A stretch of 64,000 nt of DNA, from contig CM051459.1 of assembly GCA_028095005.1 (NCBI GenBank), forward strand, positions 118,765,431 to 118,829,430. Direction: 5' to 3'. Shown here one piece after another: positions 38,055 to 49,468 of this stretch (the first letter of the stretch is position 1; the number at the start of each line of letters is the position of its first letter). The translations under genes and the position numbers were made by a program. The DNA comes from Rhynchospora pubera (taxonomy: Eukaryota; Streptophyta; Magnoliopsida; Poales; Cyperaceae). The notes under the pieces are model-generated. The model ran no database searches, was not told the DNA's origin, and saw only the letters and a program-made list of their open reading frames with translations.

Positions 38055-40578
38055 TGTTATGCCTAGCATTTTTATATTTGAATTCTTAAAATTTCTTTTG
38101 TGTTGTTTAATAATTAGTGATTTTCTTGAATTCTGTTTTGGTTTTTCATTTTCTGATTGAATACTTTATGGGTAAACTTAGCTATGAAATTAGATACGAT
38201 TCCTACTACTTCAAAAGTTTCCAAAGTTATTTTGGTATTTTTCTTAATATATAAATTCATTTTTTTATTTAAATGTTAGAAAATAAAACTATTTTGCTTC
38301 AGAAACCAAATGAACTCGGTTAGTTTAAGGTCGGTTTTATACTAGATTTTAATTGTTGCTATAAGCTTCATTATATGGGCTTTGCATGCATATACTTTAA
38401 TCAAGTAAATAACAAAGGAGCTTATATGTATATATCGTCCATGATTTTTATATTAATTTTTATTTACCATGGGCAAATTCACATGAATTGCAAAAACTTA
38501 GTATATTAGTAATTGTGGGAATAACAGATGGGACCCAGGTTTATTTGTGTTTTAAGTTAAATCATTTAATGGTACACACTATCTATTGAAAAAGAAATAT
38601 CAAATCCACTTATCCAGCCTAGTCGGTACCGCTCTTGTACCTTTTTATTTGACTGGTTCACTTTGGGAACATCGATATACCACTTTTTTTCATTTTCTTT
38701 ATCACCAAATCTCTTACAAGTTAGTCCTAAAATAAAGAAACGCAAGAGTAGAAGGGGCTGGTACCAAGGTGTCATCACAAGTAAAAACTCATATTTACTG
38801 AACATAGAAGGTATTTATAAAACTTGTTTGAATATATCCCCTTTTATCTCATTGGATTTTCGTCCTAATTTCTTTGAAGTTTAGACAAATCAAAATTTCT
38901 TTACTGGATATTTTGTCTAAAAATTAAGTCATGCCTGGATTACAAAATCTGAAGTGTATCTATTTTTTTACAAGTTACTTAGAAGTGCAAGGATCTAATT
39001 ACAGTTATACCATAGGTTTATACAATCTTAGAAAGGGTTATGCTTGGTATTCAAAAGTAGTAGGCCTCACTGGAATTTTCTCTAACCAGCTCAAATTTGT
39101 AACATTCGTTGAGTATTGTACCTGACAAGATATCTAGGAACATAAACACATTTAGGATCAGTCATAAATCAAATGTGTCTTGTCTCTTGGGTTGGTACCA
39201 AATTATATCAGAATGCATGAGTGACAAACCTGAAAACCGACCACACTATGTACATGAAGTTGGGTACTGTTTTTCAATAAACATTTTAATTTGCCAATTA
39301 AAAATAGATCTTAGTATGGTATTTTCTTTTATATGCTAATTAGAGTTGGGTGGTCTGATGTCGGGATCAGAGACAGCCGGTACGACCAAGGGTTTTTAGG
39401 ATTGTCTTGTCTTGCTTGCTACTACTAGTTTTACTTTCAGGTGCGGATTTCACAAGAATTTTAATTTGCATTTTCAGGACTGAACTGCTTACATTTGCAT
39501 ATTTGAAATTGTTGGAATATCCATGTGACATATTTGCACACTTATCATTTGTTTATTATTATTATTGTTATATGCATATTGAATGGTTTCCACTTGATAA
39601 TCTGAAATTGTTATATGTACTGCTTGTGCGATTGAATAGACACTCATTTCTTTTGTACGGGGGTTTGGGTCGCGCCCAGACCTGGCTGTACACCGTGAAG
39701 TCGCTAATATTTCGGATTTGGTAGTGTTCTCGGCTTGTAGTACTTTTGATTATCTGATTGTTTGGATTGTAAATTGAATTGATTGGCCGTTGACGGCCCT
39801 CTAAGGAGGAGACTCACGGTATCTGACTCTGAACTGACTCTGATATACCAGACTTGCATTAAAGATAACTGTCCAAACTGAGTCGGCTTTTGAAACATTA
39901 AATTGTATTTGAATTGAATTAGATAAACAGCCGTGCTCTTTTGCATTTCATATGTTCATAAAAAGTTGCATTTATTAATTGATATCTGTATGTATTTGTA
40001 TGTATTGCTTGTCTACTTGTATTATTATATTATTGATTTAGTACGGTAATTAGTTCCTGAACATGTAACATCGAGATTCGTGTAACTGGAACTAAATACC
40101 GCACTGAGATAAATTATATTTATCTCACTTTTCCGCTTTTGTGGGTTCCAGGTTTATAGACAGAGAGATGGGCGGTGCAGTGAGCTTTAAGCCATAGTAC
40201 TTTTGGTATGTACCATGTAGAATGTAAAATATAGTCATGTATAATCTTACTGTATTTTGTTTGTCTTGTATAATATATGCTCCTGTACCTTTTATGTATG
40301 TTCTTTGGACTTTTATCTTTCCTGTAGTACATATAAATTTACTTAATCTTATGTGTTTAACTAGAAACTTAAGCTGCTTGATCAATAAGTATGCTACAGC
40401 TTGCAACTTAGAATTGTTTGTATTTGCTTTATTTAAATTAAAATATTACATTTATATATATATTTGAATTGGAGTATTATGTGCTATTTCAAGATAGAAC
40501 AATTAACAGGCCTTGCAAGTACATGAAGGTAATCGTGTGCTTGCGGCGACTGTGACACCGTCAGTCGTGGGTGTCACA
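38055..40578. mobile_element. Probable solo LTR (2.5 kb) inserted in the satellite
   Basis: Satellite sequence breaks at 38054 and resumes at 40579 with a 5-bp duplication TGTAT (38050-38054 and 40579-40583). The insert begins TGTTATGCCTAG and ends GGGTGTCACA, so it has TG...CA ends as LTRs do; TGTGACACC...GGGTGTCACA near the right end is a small inverted repeat. No second copy of the terminal sequence, primer site or pol domain is seen, so a solo LTR of a long-LTR (Ty3/Gypsy-like) family is the best reading. Several 60-105-codon frames inside have no recognisable domain and are not called. Family assignment is inference. Confidence 0.75.
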
Positions 40579-40925
40579 TGTATAATCCAATATTTTTTAA
40601 TAAATAACATATTAATCATATTCTATACTATATAAAGAGTTTAAATGTAGATTATTGTAATGAAATGACTTAAAGAATGATTCCAGAAATGATTGAAATG
40701 CTCAAATGAAGCTCATAATTGCATTATCTACACTTTATATGAATAATTACCTTGTATAATCAATTCCTTATGAATAAATAACAATGAATCATATTCAAGA
40801 CATTATAAAGAGTTTAAATGTAGATTATTCTGATGAAATGTTTTTAATAAATCCAGAAACGATTGAAATGCACAAATGATGCTCTGAATTGCATTATTTG
40901 TATTTTATATACATTATTTGCACAA
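40579..40925. repeat. Satellite array, right edge
   Basis: About two more 172-bp monomers continue the array after the solo LTR (TATAATCCAATATTTTTTAA, AGAGTTTAAATGTAGATTATTG, GAATTGCATTATTTG). They fade at about 40925, where unrelated sequence begins. These are diverged edge monomers. Confidence 0.9.
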
Positions 40926-41488
40926 ATGTAGAAAGGTTCAAAAGTTCATGAAAGAAGGCTCAGATTGCAAATCCTTGACATTTTGTTTTGGGCTTTGGGT
41001 CATGAGCTTATGTTAAAATTTCAGCCCGATGGTTGGATCAAAAGTTACACCCATTTTATTAAAGTATGGGCGGACCATATTGCATCATATTCAATAAACA
41101 ATCATTTATAAACATGCAGTCGAGCTCTGAATTGATACATTTTTTTGTTTCATTTTCACATTTGCTCAATGAAATTTTGAAGTACCATTCACAGACCTGA
41201 CCAGCAGTATAGAGCCACAACAGTAGCACATTCAAACAAACTAATAATTTTTTAACAAGACTTGGCAATCCTCCATTTAAAAAAGGAAAACCTCGAACTG
41301 GGAAAACTCTAAAGTCTAACTAAAAAGTCAACCGCTTGAGGTTTCAAATTAAAACAAAGGTACGACAAATAAAATCATCTATGGGTCTCAACTCTCAACT
41401 CACTCATACATACTATAAATACGCTCCGATAGCTTTTCCAATCAGTATCGCCAACTAATCCAATCTCTAATTCGTACCAATTTCCACC
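40926..41488. other. Upstream region of the fourth ATL unit
   Basis: The first about 120 bases (40937-41050) resemble, in opposite orientation, the sequence at 48669-48822 and are probably a dispersed repeat. The rest is the promoter-side flank of the ATL gene at 41489, with the TATA box at 41414. Confidence 0.5.
41414..41421 (+). promoter_or_regulatory. TATA box of the fourth ATL unit
   Basis: TATAAATA within ATACATACTATAAATAC, 68 bases before the ATG of the gene at 41489. The paralogue at 53008 has the same box at nearly the same distance, which supports its use. Transcription would start about 30 bases downstream. Confidence 0.7.
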
Positions 41489-42145
41489 ATGGCAAGATCC
41501 ATTGTTGAAAGCTCCTCATCAAGCCAGGCTCCATCAGTACCTGACACACAAACCCAATCACCTAGCTATGATATCAATGCTACAGCCGGGCTAGTAATCG
41601 GCATAGTGTTTTTCATCTGTATAATCCTCAATTTTATACTCCGGCTTTTCTTAGCGACGAAATATAACCAGCGGTTGCAACGTCAGGCTAGTGCGGCAGC
41701 TTCCGCCAAGCCGAAGCTCGGTCTTAGTTCAGAGGAAATCTCTCTACTGCCCAAATATGTATATCAACCGAGTGGACAAGATGACCATGAATATGAACCG
41801 AGCAGTTCGGCATTGGACTGTGCGGTATGCATTAATGAGCTTGTGCAAGAGGAGATGGTGAGAGTTCTACCAACTTGCAACCATTTCTTCCATGTAGAGT
41901 GCATCGACAGGTGGTTGCTCGTGCATTCGTCATGCCCCTTGTGCCGGGCCCAACCAATGCTGGAGAAGATGAAATTGGATATTACTTCAGCTTCACCAAT
42001 TCCACAACTAAGATTGTGTAGAACAGCAAATGAGACAAGCGAGCTTGCCTCAATGGCTTCACCCCTATTAAAGTCTCTAAGTGCAACGAATTTGAATGAG
42101 ATAAGAAATGAGGTGCAATCTTCGGAAGAAAGTTCAATTTTGTGA
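41489..42145 (+). CDS. ATL-type RING-H2 finger protein (membrane-anchored E3 ubiquitin ligase)
   Basis: Intronless gene of 218 residues. The ATG sits in a favourable CACCATGG context. After a Ser/Gln-rich N-terminus comes a membrane segment (about 33-55), a basic stretch, the GLD motif (LGLSSEEISLLPKYVY, 77-92) and a complete RING-H2: C111, C114, C130, H132, H135, C138, C149, C152, with W142. Spacing matches the ATL family, whose members pass ubiquitin from E2 enzymes to substrates at membranes, often in stress or defence. The tail (SPLLKSLSATNLNEIRNEV) aligns with the end of the paralogue at 53008 but has a single copy of the motif that is repeated there. It is closest in the window to the units at 53008 and 61518. 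Confidence 0.95.
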   Translation: MARSIVESSSSSQAPSVPDTQTQSPSYDINATAGLVIGIVFFICIILNFILRLFLATKYNQRLQRQASAAASAKPKLGLSSEEISLLPKYVYQPSGQDDHEYEPSSSALDCAVCINELVQEEMVRVLPTCNHFFHVECIDRWLLVHSSCPLCRAQPMLEKMKLDITSASPIPQLRLCRTANETSELASMASPLLKSLSATNLNEIRNEVQSSEESSIL

Positions 42146-44375
42146 TTTTAGTTGAGATAGACGATCTAGCTGATAGGTTAATAGTGGCAACCAAAAGGTT
42201 TTGTTAGTTATTCCGATATAATATGTAATACTAATTATTAGTAAGCAAACAACAGAAACAAATTTTGTTGGCAGTACAATTGCAATTGTTAACCTTTGGA
42301 ACTCAAAAGAGTTGTTCGGTTGTTCCTCTGCACTCTGGTTATTTTTTTGCCTTACGGTTACGGAGCTTCAAGCATAGTAATAAGAATTCTGAATGACATT
42401 AGTATTAGTTTTTTTGAGCAAAATTTCTAATTATTCACGAATTTAAAAATATAATGTATATATTATTTTATTAAAATTTTATATTTTTCTGTTTTCTTAA
42501 ATTAGAATAGTATTCAATTGCCTCCATTTTGTACTCCTCAATCACATGGCTTAAAATTTGAAACTTGAATACATACGCGCACAGAAAAGAAAATTTCGAT
42601 GCTTGTATTTTATTTTGAAAGCTATAATAGGCTTTTAAAAATAAACTTGACATGGTGAATTTCTTATTGTTGATTTTGCTATGTGTTAATAATACCCATC
42701 AAAATCAGTCTAAAATTTTATAATATTTAAAGGCATGCAGAGAGTAGTATAAATCATATTTTTTAGTTCTTTTTTGTTATTTAAGCTTTCGGATTTTTAT
42801 TATTAAGAATGTAGTAAATAGAGACACTATGTAGACAAAAAGAGGGAATTCTTTACGAATTACAAATTTATTATCATAGATGCGAGTCGTGGAATGCATC
42901 ATTTTATTGAGTTTGCTTCATTTTAATTATTTTGTAAACAAACGATTCACAACCCGAATGTCTAATTTCTACTTTTGTGAAACTTCAATGCAATGTTGGA
43001 TGCTAACCATTGTATAGGAGGGATATCAGGTCAAGTAGTCAGGCAAAACTCCTTGAGTTGGGTTTCTCTTCCTGATTCCTGGAATTAATCTATTGCAAGT
43101 CAGTAAAATATAATTTAATGAAATTAAACTTTTCTGCATTTTGTCTCTTATTTTGTCTTTATTATAGGAAAGGTTAATTTTTTTAAAACCGACTTTCCAA
43201 TGGTAACTAATTAAAAAGAATCCACATGTTCAACAGCACAATATAAAATTGCGCCTGCCTCTGCTTGACTGGTTTGACCTCATGTCTTCGCTAGCTAAGT
43301 GGAGTAAACTATAAACTATAGAAGTCAGTGGGCTGTATTTTGTGTTTATTTTTTTTTATTTGTTTCTGCCAAATCATACATTTGTGTCATCATACTTCCC
43401 AAATATTTTCGGAGGCGGTAATTAGCAATGTCATATCCGGATTCTCTATTGCGATTCCGGTACAATTGAGCACGTCGCTGGTTGAAGCTTATTTTGAAGA
43501 AAAATAAAAAGGAAACACGAAAAGTATACAGGGAAAAACGTAAAAAATAAATAAAAGTACAGGTAGAAAGTTATTCTGGTATAACAATCATTTTATTTTT
43601 TAGAGAGATAAAATAATAAAAAATAATATGTAGGCTCGCCGTCCTCAAAATGTTTGAAGGAAATATATTAAAGAGGTTAGATTAAAGCTTAAGCACATCA
43701 ACATATTTAATTAGGCCAATAATCTAATATATTATAAGGCGTCACTCAGAAAATTTATCTATTTAATAGTTCAATTCGACAGAATTCATTTATAAATTTT
43801 GATTTTTTTTTTAAAAAAAAGGAAAGACTTTGACAAAACAAAGCATTTTGCTGATAAAATAATTAAACATGTTGCTCTTAGAGTCTTAGGAGCAGTATTA
43901 GAGTTCATTGTACTTAGACCTTTAGGAAAAAATATATTTATAGGGTTCATTGCATTTAGCATAATCTATTTGGCAGAAGAAAATATATCCTCCCTAAGAA
44001 TATGAAATATTATGTTCAATTATATGCACAAAAAAAACTTCAAAAACGAAGGCGTTATTGATTTTATTAAGAAGAGGCATATTAATTTATGGTTGACTAC
44101 TCGATGTATCCACAATCCACATGCATAATCAATTCAAATTATTTATATAATTTATTTTTTAACGAAAAAACATACATTTGTTAGATTCTCAGCTTCCACA
44201 ACCGAAATTCAATTCTTTTTATGGCACTCTACTGCAAGTTATTTCTCAAATTTATTTATTTTTTCATTACTACTTTGTTCATCAGGGTGATAATATTGTA
44301 GTATAAAATTTAAATTAAAGACAAAAATATCATCGAGCTTTATTGACAGGTTTCTCCTGATTTATCAAATATTAA
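42146..44375. other. Intergenic, no supported gene
   Basis: AT-rich spacer downstream of the ATL gene. I saw no domain, RNA gene or bounded element. The frame at 43799-44005 has no recognisable features. Confidence 0.45.
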
Positions 44376-44534
44376 GGCTCCGTTTGGATGAGGTGTGGGA
44401 AGAAGGGAAGAAGGGAAAAAGGGAATAAGTGAAAAGAAGTATTGGGAGGTGTGTAACTTTGTAAAGAGTTTAGATTGTTTATAATAAATTTCTTCCTTTC
44501 TTTTCTTTTTCCCACACGGTATCCAAACGAAGCC
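44376..44534. mobile_element. Small MITE with GGCTCCGTTTGGAT end
   Basis: About 159 bp. It starts GGCTCCGTTTGGATGAGGTG, has a GAAGGGAAGAAGGG stretch and a mirrored CTTCCTTTCTTTTC stretch, and ends TATCCAAACGAAGCC. It belongs to the same family as 5496-5645. The 3-bp flanks (TAA, ATT) do not match, so no clean target duplication is visible. Confidence 0.65.
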
Positions 44535-44713
44535 ATTGATTGCTTTAACCTTCTGCATATATGGTACATTTTTCATGGATATAGAACAAATAGAACAACA
44601 TAGATATTCATTGATATAGACAGGTTAATATTCTGTATTAAGAATTGAGGGTTTTATTTATTTTCTTTTACCTGCGGCGAAAATGAAGCGGATCAAAATG
44701 GGTCTCTCTTTGG

Positions 44714-45254
44714 TAGGGATGTAGATGAGCTGAGCCTGAACGAGCCGAAGCTAACTCGAACTCAAGCTCATCTCAAGTCGAGCTGGCTCAGCTCAGCACA
44801 CAAGGCAATTCCGAGTTTTTTTAGCAACTCAAACTCAACTCATTAGAACTCGAGTTGGCTCATGGCTTGAAAACTAGCTCGTTATTAAATCAAACTTTGA
44901 GAATTCGTAATGGGCTAAACTAAAAAGCAAACACCATAAATATTAAATAATGTTTAAAATGCACATAGAAGACACACGAAGAGATCAGGAGGAATATACG
45001 GCTATTTTCTCCAAAAAATGAAAAAACTTAGGGTTATAGAATAGTGATTAAAAACAGGGCTGGGTCACACACTAAACAAACGAATTGGACTATGTCTCAC
45101 GAGTTGGACTGAGCGAGCTGAAGGCAACTCAAACTCAAGTCGTGGGCCTTTCGAGCTGGTGTAGCTCGAGTTATTATAGCTCGAGTTGCTATCGAGTATT
45201 ATCCGATTCGAGTTCGAGCTAGCTCACGAGGGCCGAGTTTTTTGCTCAGTCCTA
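44714..45254. mobile_element. hAT-like non-autonomous element (541 bp) rich in GAGC/GCTC words
   Basis: It starts TAGGGATGTAGATGAGC and ends GCTCAGTCCTA, with an 8-bp duplication CTCTTTGG on both sides (44706-44713 and 45255-45262). TAGGG-type termini and 8-bp TSDs are typical of the hAT superfamily. Both ends carry clusters of GAGCTGAGCC, AACTCGAGTT and related words in inverted arrangement. No transposase is encoded. Confidence 0.82.
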
Positions 45255-45265
45255 CTCTTTGGTAA

Positions 45266-45604
45266 TAGGGGTGTCAAACGTTAAAGACGGAAGCGGAACA
45301 GGGTGTTCCGTTTTCCGTTCCGTTCCAACACGCGGAAATGAAATTCGTTCCGTTTCCGTTCCGTTTCGTAAAACGGAACAGAAACTGTTCCGTTTAGCCG
45401 TTCCGTTCCTCATTTTTCACTGATTTCAGCCTATTTTCCATTGATTTCAGTCATTTTTCGGTAAAACGGAACATTAACGTGCAATACCACCTGTTCCGTT
45501 TCCGTTCCGTTTCTGAAAACGTAACCAATTTTCCTTCCGTTTCCGTTCCGTTCCGGACGAAACGGAACGGAAACGTTCGAAACGGTACCAAATTGACACC
45601 CCTA
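45266..45604. mobile_element. hAT-like MITE (339 bp) made of TTCCGTTTCCG repeats
   Basis: TIR TAGGGGTGTCAAACG and its inverse, with the 8-bp TSD TTTGGTAA (45258-45265 and 45605-45612). The interior is mostly degenerate copies of CCGTTCCGTTTCCGTTCCG and the complement AACGGAAACGGAAC. It inserted immediately beside the preceding hAT-like element, overlapping that element's TSD. A relative lies at 52352-52668. Confidence 0.85.
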
Positions 45605-45722
45605 TTTGGTAATACTTCTAGGTTCACGAGTTATAATTTCGCGCGCAGAAGCTCAAGCTTCTCAAACCTTTATCACCCCCTCTTAGATTCACGCTGGTGG
45701 GCTGAAAACTATATAGGTTAAT

Positions 45723-46126
45723 CTAGTATTTGAGATAAGTTAAAATCAACTGACGGATCAGACCGTCAACTACGATCAAATTTCAATTTTCGAGATTCTA
45801 ACAATCGATCCGAATTGTTCAATGTGTTCTCCATATTGAAATCTCGTTGGAGACAAAATTTTATATTTTTCTGAAATTTTATAGTATTTATTTGGTATTT
45901 TACAAAAATCTTAATCTAAACAATTCTGGACCCTTCAATAACTATGATTTTTAAAAATCTAAAAAAAATAGTAAATAAAAAAAATGTAAATTGGTCTCCA
46001 ATGAGATTTCAATATGGAAAACACATTGAACGGTTCGGATCGACTGTTAGAATCTCGAAAATTGAGATTTGATCGTAGCTGACGAGTCCATCCATCAGTC
46101 GTGGCTGATTTTAGCCTATTTCCTAG
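45723..46126. mobile_element. Foldback element (copy 3)
   Basis: Long inverted arms: the left has GATTCTAACAATCGATCCGA and CCATATTGAAATCTCGTTGG, the right CCAATGAGATTTCAATATGG and TCGGATCGACTGTTAGAATC. The tip words GTTAAAATCAAC/GCTGATTTTAGC and GACTGATGGATGG-type sequence are shared with copy 4 (51371-51755), so these two form a subfamily. No coding capacity and no long (TA)n. Confidence 0.78.
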
Positions 46127-46132
46127 TATTTT

Positions 46133-46505
46133 CAATAACCGTATTGGATATCGTAAAATTCCGATAATATTTGTAACCGGAACAAGAAAATTGATTATTG
46201 TCATGTGCAGTTTTACCATCTTTTGCCATTGTTAAACAGAAAGTGAACACATAAAATAGACAAGGTAACTATTTATAGTGATCAAAGTGAACACATACAA
46301 ACAAATAAATTCAATAAAAATAAAAGATAGCAACACTTATTTGTTTGTAAGTGTTCACTTTTATTGTCTATATGTTTATCTTGTCTGTTTTATGTGTTAA
46401 TTTTGTGTTTAGTAATGGTAAGGAATGACAAACTACATATGACAATTATCATTTCTGCCGGAACAATAACCAAAATGACAGTAACCGATATTATAGACAA
46501 AATAC
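46133..46505. repeat. Imperfect inverted repeat, possible old MITE
   Basis: Partly matching inverted arms: TTGTAACCGGAACAAGAAAA, TGTCATGTGCAG, TTACCAT and AAAGTGAACACATAAAATAGAC on the left; GTCTGTTTTATGTGTTAATTT, ATGGTAA, CATATGACAATTATCA and GCCGGAACAATAACC on the right. The centre has a second inverted pair around AAGTGAACAC/GTGTTCACTT. No convincing target duplication. Confidence 0.5.
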
Positions 46506-47365
46506 CAGAAAATTTAAAATTTTTTTCAGATTTCGTCCACTTAACTGGTAGGATGGCCGGAAAGCTATTAAAAACACTGAGTTAAACCCCTATGCCTTGA
46601 AATTTCTTTTTTTTTTTTGTACAAAATGTTGAAAAACATATGATATATTATATATAATAAGTAATATCTTTTATATTTTAGAGTTCTTTTTATAAATGAA
46701 AATATGTACAATATTAAACACAATAAAATTTACATATTAATATTATGCAAATTATATTGTCGACAAAATTTTGTAACCAGATTTAAATTCATATTGTTCA
46801 CATAGATGAATAATCATAATTAAAGTCCGGTTTAAACTTTATGTGCACCATAGAATTACCATAATATTAATTATATATTATTATTATATTATTCATACGT
46901 TTTTAATATATGATAATAAGATAAAAAGCTGTCAAACATTATGGGTAACTTGTCCTTTATTTATTTTTTCCTCTTCTTTTAATTAACTGATCGAAACCCT
47001 AATAATTATAATATAGTCAAACTTCTATCATAACTTAAAAGTGAATAAATGTACATTTTTAAGATAAGAGGATTGCTAACTGGAAGTTGAATGGTAAGTT
47101 TCCTACAAATAGTTGTTTTAAACAAAATAAAAATTAAAAAAGGGAAAAATAACGAAGACGACTCTACGGTCAATCACGTGAGTCCCACTCCGATCCAAAT
47201 AGTCAAATTTTGTAAATGACTAAATGTACAGTGAAATGTTCTATTAGCGGTTGCTATACTTATACTATACGCATGTTGATCCAAAATAAAGCTTGCCAGG
47301 CCAGTTGCCACACGGATCCTCTTGTGCATTGGTTATTGACTTATTGGTATTTGCATGCAATCAAT

Positions 47366-47388
47366 CCCCCCCCCCCCCCCCCCCCCCC
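47366..47388. repeat. Poly-C tract
   Basis: Twenty-three consecutive C on the + strand. Its complement is a G run able to form quadruplex DNA. The length read in any assembly should be treated with caution. Confidence 0.85.
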
Positions 47389-48668
47389 GATATAAAGCTT
47401 CCCACACATATATATGCATATTTATATATATACCTGTACTGTACAGCTGCAGATGTTGCTGCAAGCTGTGTTATTGTCTCGTCATGTTAGCCACATTAGA
47501 ACCCCATTTGACAAACTGGGTATCAAACTTTAGTAGTAGATAATTGATCGCTTTTATCTTTGCCTCTGGCAAATTGATTAACATAACCTTGTATCCTTGT
47601 TGCGAAGCATTCATTTTTTTTTTCTTTTATAAAAATAAAAAGTTTGTGCTTTTGAGCTAGGAGTCAAAAGAGGAATATATATATAGGCACATCTTATTAG
47701 TTAAAGTTTGCAAAATGTATAATATTTTTAAACTGCTTGTTTCGATTAAAATCAGTTGGCAACTTGGCATAGAGCCATAAACAATACACTTGTATATTTA
47801 GCTGCATGCGTGCTTCAATTACATTTTTTGTACGTGCAAACTCAGAATAATTGACTATTTTCTTGCATAGGATATTTATTATTTAGTTTAATGTTAAATA
47901 ATGCTTGTATAGTGGCTGACTTGCCGGCATAAATGTTATAAAAAAAATGAAAATATTTGTATTAATTGACTTTTCTTTTCTGTGGATTGCAATATATATA
48001 TGGTTATGTGGGAAATCAATTGAATAAATTAAGCTATCCATGACAATTTGCGGAATCCTTGAGCTTCTTTTGAACGAAAATTTGTCTTGAAATTTCTATA
48101 TACAATGGCAACGATTGTTAATGCGACTCCACTTCAAAACAAAATTATTCTTGTTCAAATTATGTTCTGTAATTTTACATCCGTTAATATCAATACTAGA
48201 ATATTTGGTAATTTATATTTCTCTTTTTTCTCGTGTTAAATTATTAATTATAAAACATCCAGAGTAAAGGAAATGCTAATTTTCTGCAATAATAAGCCAA
48301 TAATGTACCATTGGCTTGAATTATGCACGTTATTCTGATGGAAATAGCTTTTGATGGAATGTATTAATTAACAGGCAGTACCTAAGATGATCTAGCTACA
48401 TTTTCTGTTTTATTTATTTATTATTATTATTCTTAGGTGGGGGGAGGGGGGGGGCATGGGCTGTTGTACCTTTCCATCGTTACAACAATTTGTTTTGTCT
48501 AGGTAAATATTATCTTTTATTTTAAATACAAGATGTGTGGGCTTGACCTTTATTTTAGTTAATAAAAAACAAAGTAATTGAAGTAGTCTTTGACATGTAT
48601 ATATAAATTAGCGGTTGACCTCTTTAGCATAAACATATATTCTATCGCACACTTCAATAAAAATGAAT

Positions 48669-49050
48669 GTAACTTTTAATTCGACCGTCGGATCGGGACG
48701 AAATTTTTGACAGGAGATTCGTGACTCAAAGTCCGATCCAAAACAAAACAAAGCGTTGGCCAAATGGTCAGCTCCGATTCACGATCTGAGCCTTCTTTCA
48801 TGGACTTTTAGGCCTTTCTTTATTATTTTTAGCAGTTTTATGGTTATTTTGAAAATTTTATGTATTTTCTCTTTCTAGGGTTTCTGTATGAGCTATTTAA
48901 GACAACCGTCATGGTTTATGAAAGTTTAGTGAATTTTGAGAATTAAAACTTTATTAAAAAAAATATGAGAATCTGTGTGATTTCTCAATCAAAAATCTCT
49001 TTTTTTCGTACTTTTCCACTATCTTTCTCTATAATTCGTGCATCACTTAC
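48669..49050 (+). repeat. Possible LTR remnant
   Basis: The first about 150 bases match in opposite orientation the sequence at 40937-41050. They are followed by GAGCTATTTAAGAC, which resembles an LTR TATA region, and an AT-rich leader-like stretch. No ends or duplications were found; assignment is tentative. Confidence 0.35.
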
Positions 49051-49468
49051 AGGCTTATTACTAGCATAATGCTTTTGACATTAATATATAAATGCACCAC
49101 CTTGGAATTTACTAGGAGGAGAACAATTATGTTGCTTCACAACCTAAATAAGAAAAAAAATGTTCAATTGAAGAAAAAGAAAACTAAAAAAGTCACCCTT
49201 TTGAAGCCAAGGCATCTAACTCTATCTAAATCTAGGTAAATATTTTTTATTTTAAACACAAGACGTGGGCTTGACCTTTATACAGGGCATCGAATATTTT
49301 TTCCCACAATAAAACAGTAGTGTGGATTGCAGTTCATGTAGTTAAATCAGCATGTACCCTATAGTCCTATACTGTTGCAGTGTGCACCGGATCCGAACTG
49401 TGATTTTTGTAGGTAGAAGCCTACAGAATTATTTTGCTCTTGCTATCGACTTAAAAAGAGGTTACAGA

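Larger units (their letters stand above)
46586..49468. other. Intergenic region, no supported gene
   Basis: AT-rich. It contains a 23-base C run (47366-47388), a G-rich stretch (about 48437-48456), a direct repeat pair (48498/49228), and a segment at 48669-49050 that looks like a retrotransposon LTR remnant (TATTTAAG box followed by a long leader). No ATG-initiated frame carries a recognisable domain. Confidence 0.5.

Noticed and set aside
38566..40467. Several 60-105-codon frames between 38.5 and 40.5 kb.
   Set aside because: They lie inside the TSD-bounded LTR-like insertion, overlap each other on both strands and show no domain.
42146..44375. Hidden gene in the 2.2-kb spacer after the fourth ATL unit.
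   Set aside because: Only short AT-rich frames with no domain or plausible splice structure were visible.
47293..47543. Frames with a polyproline run.
   Set aside because: The prolines come from the poly-C tract; no supporting similarity.
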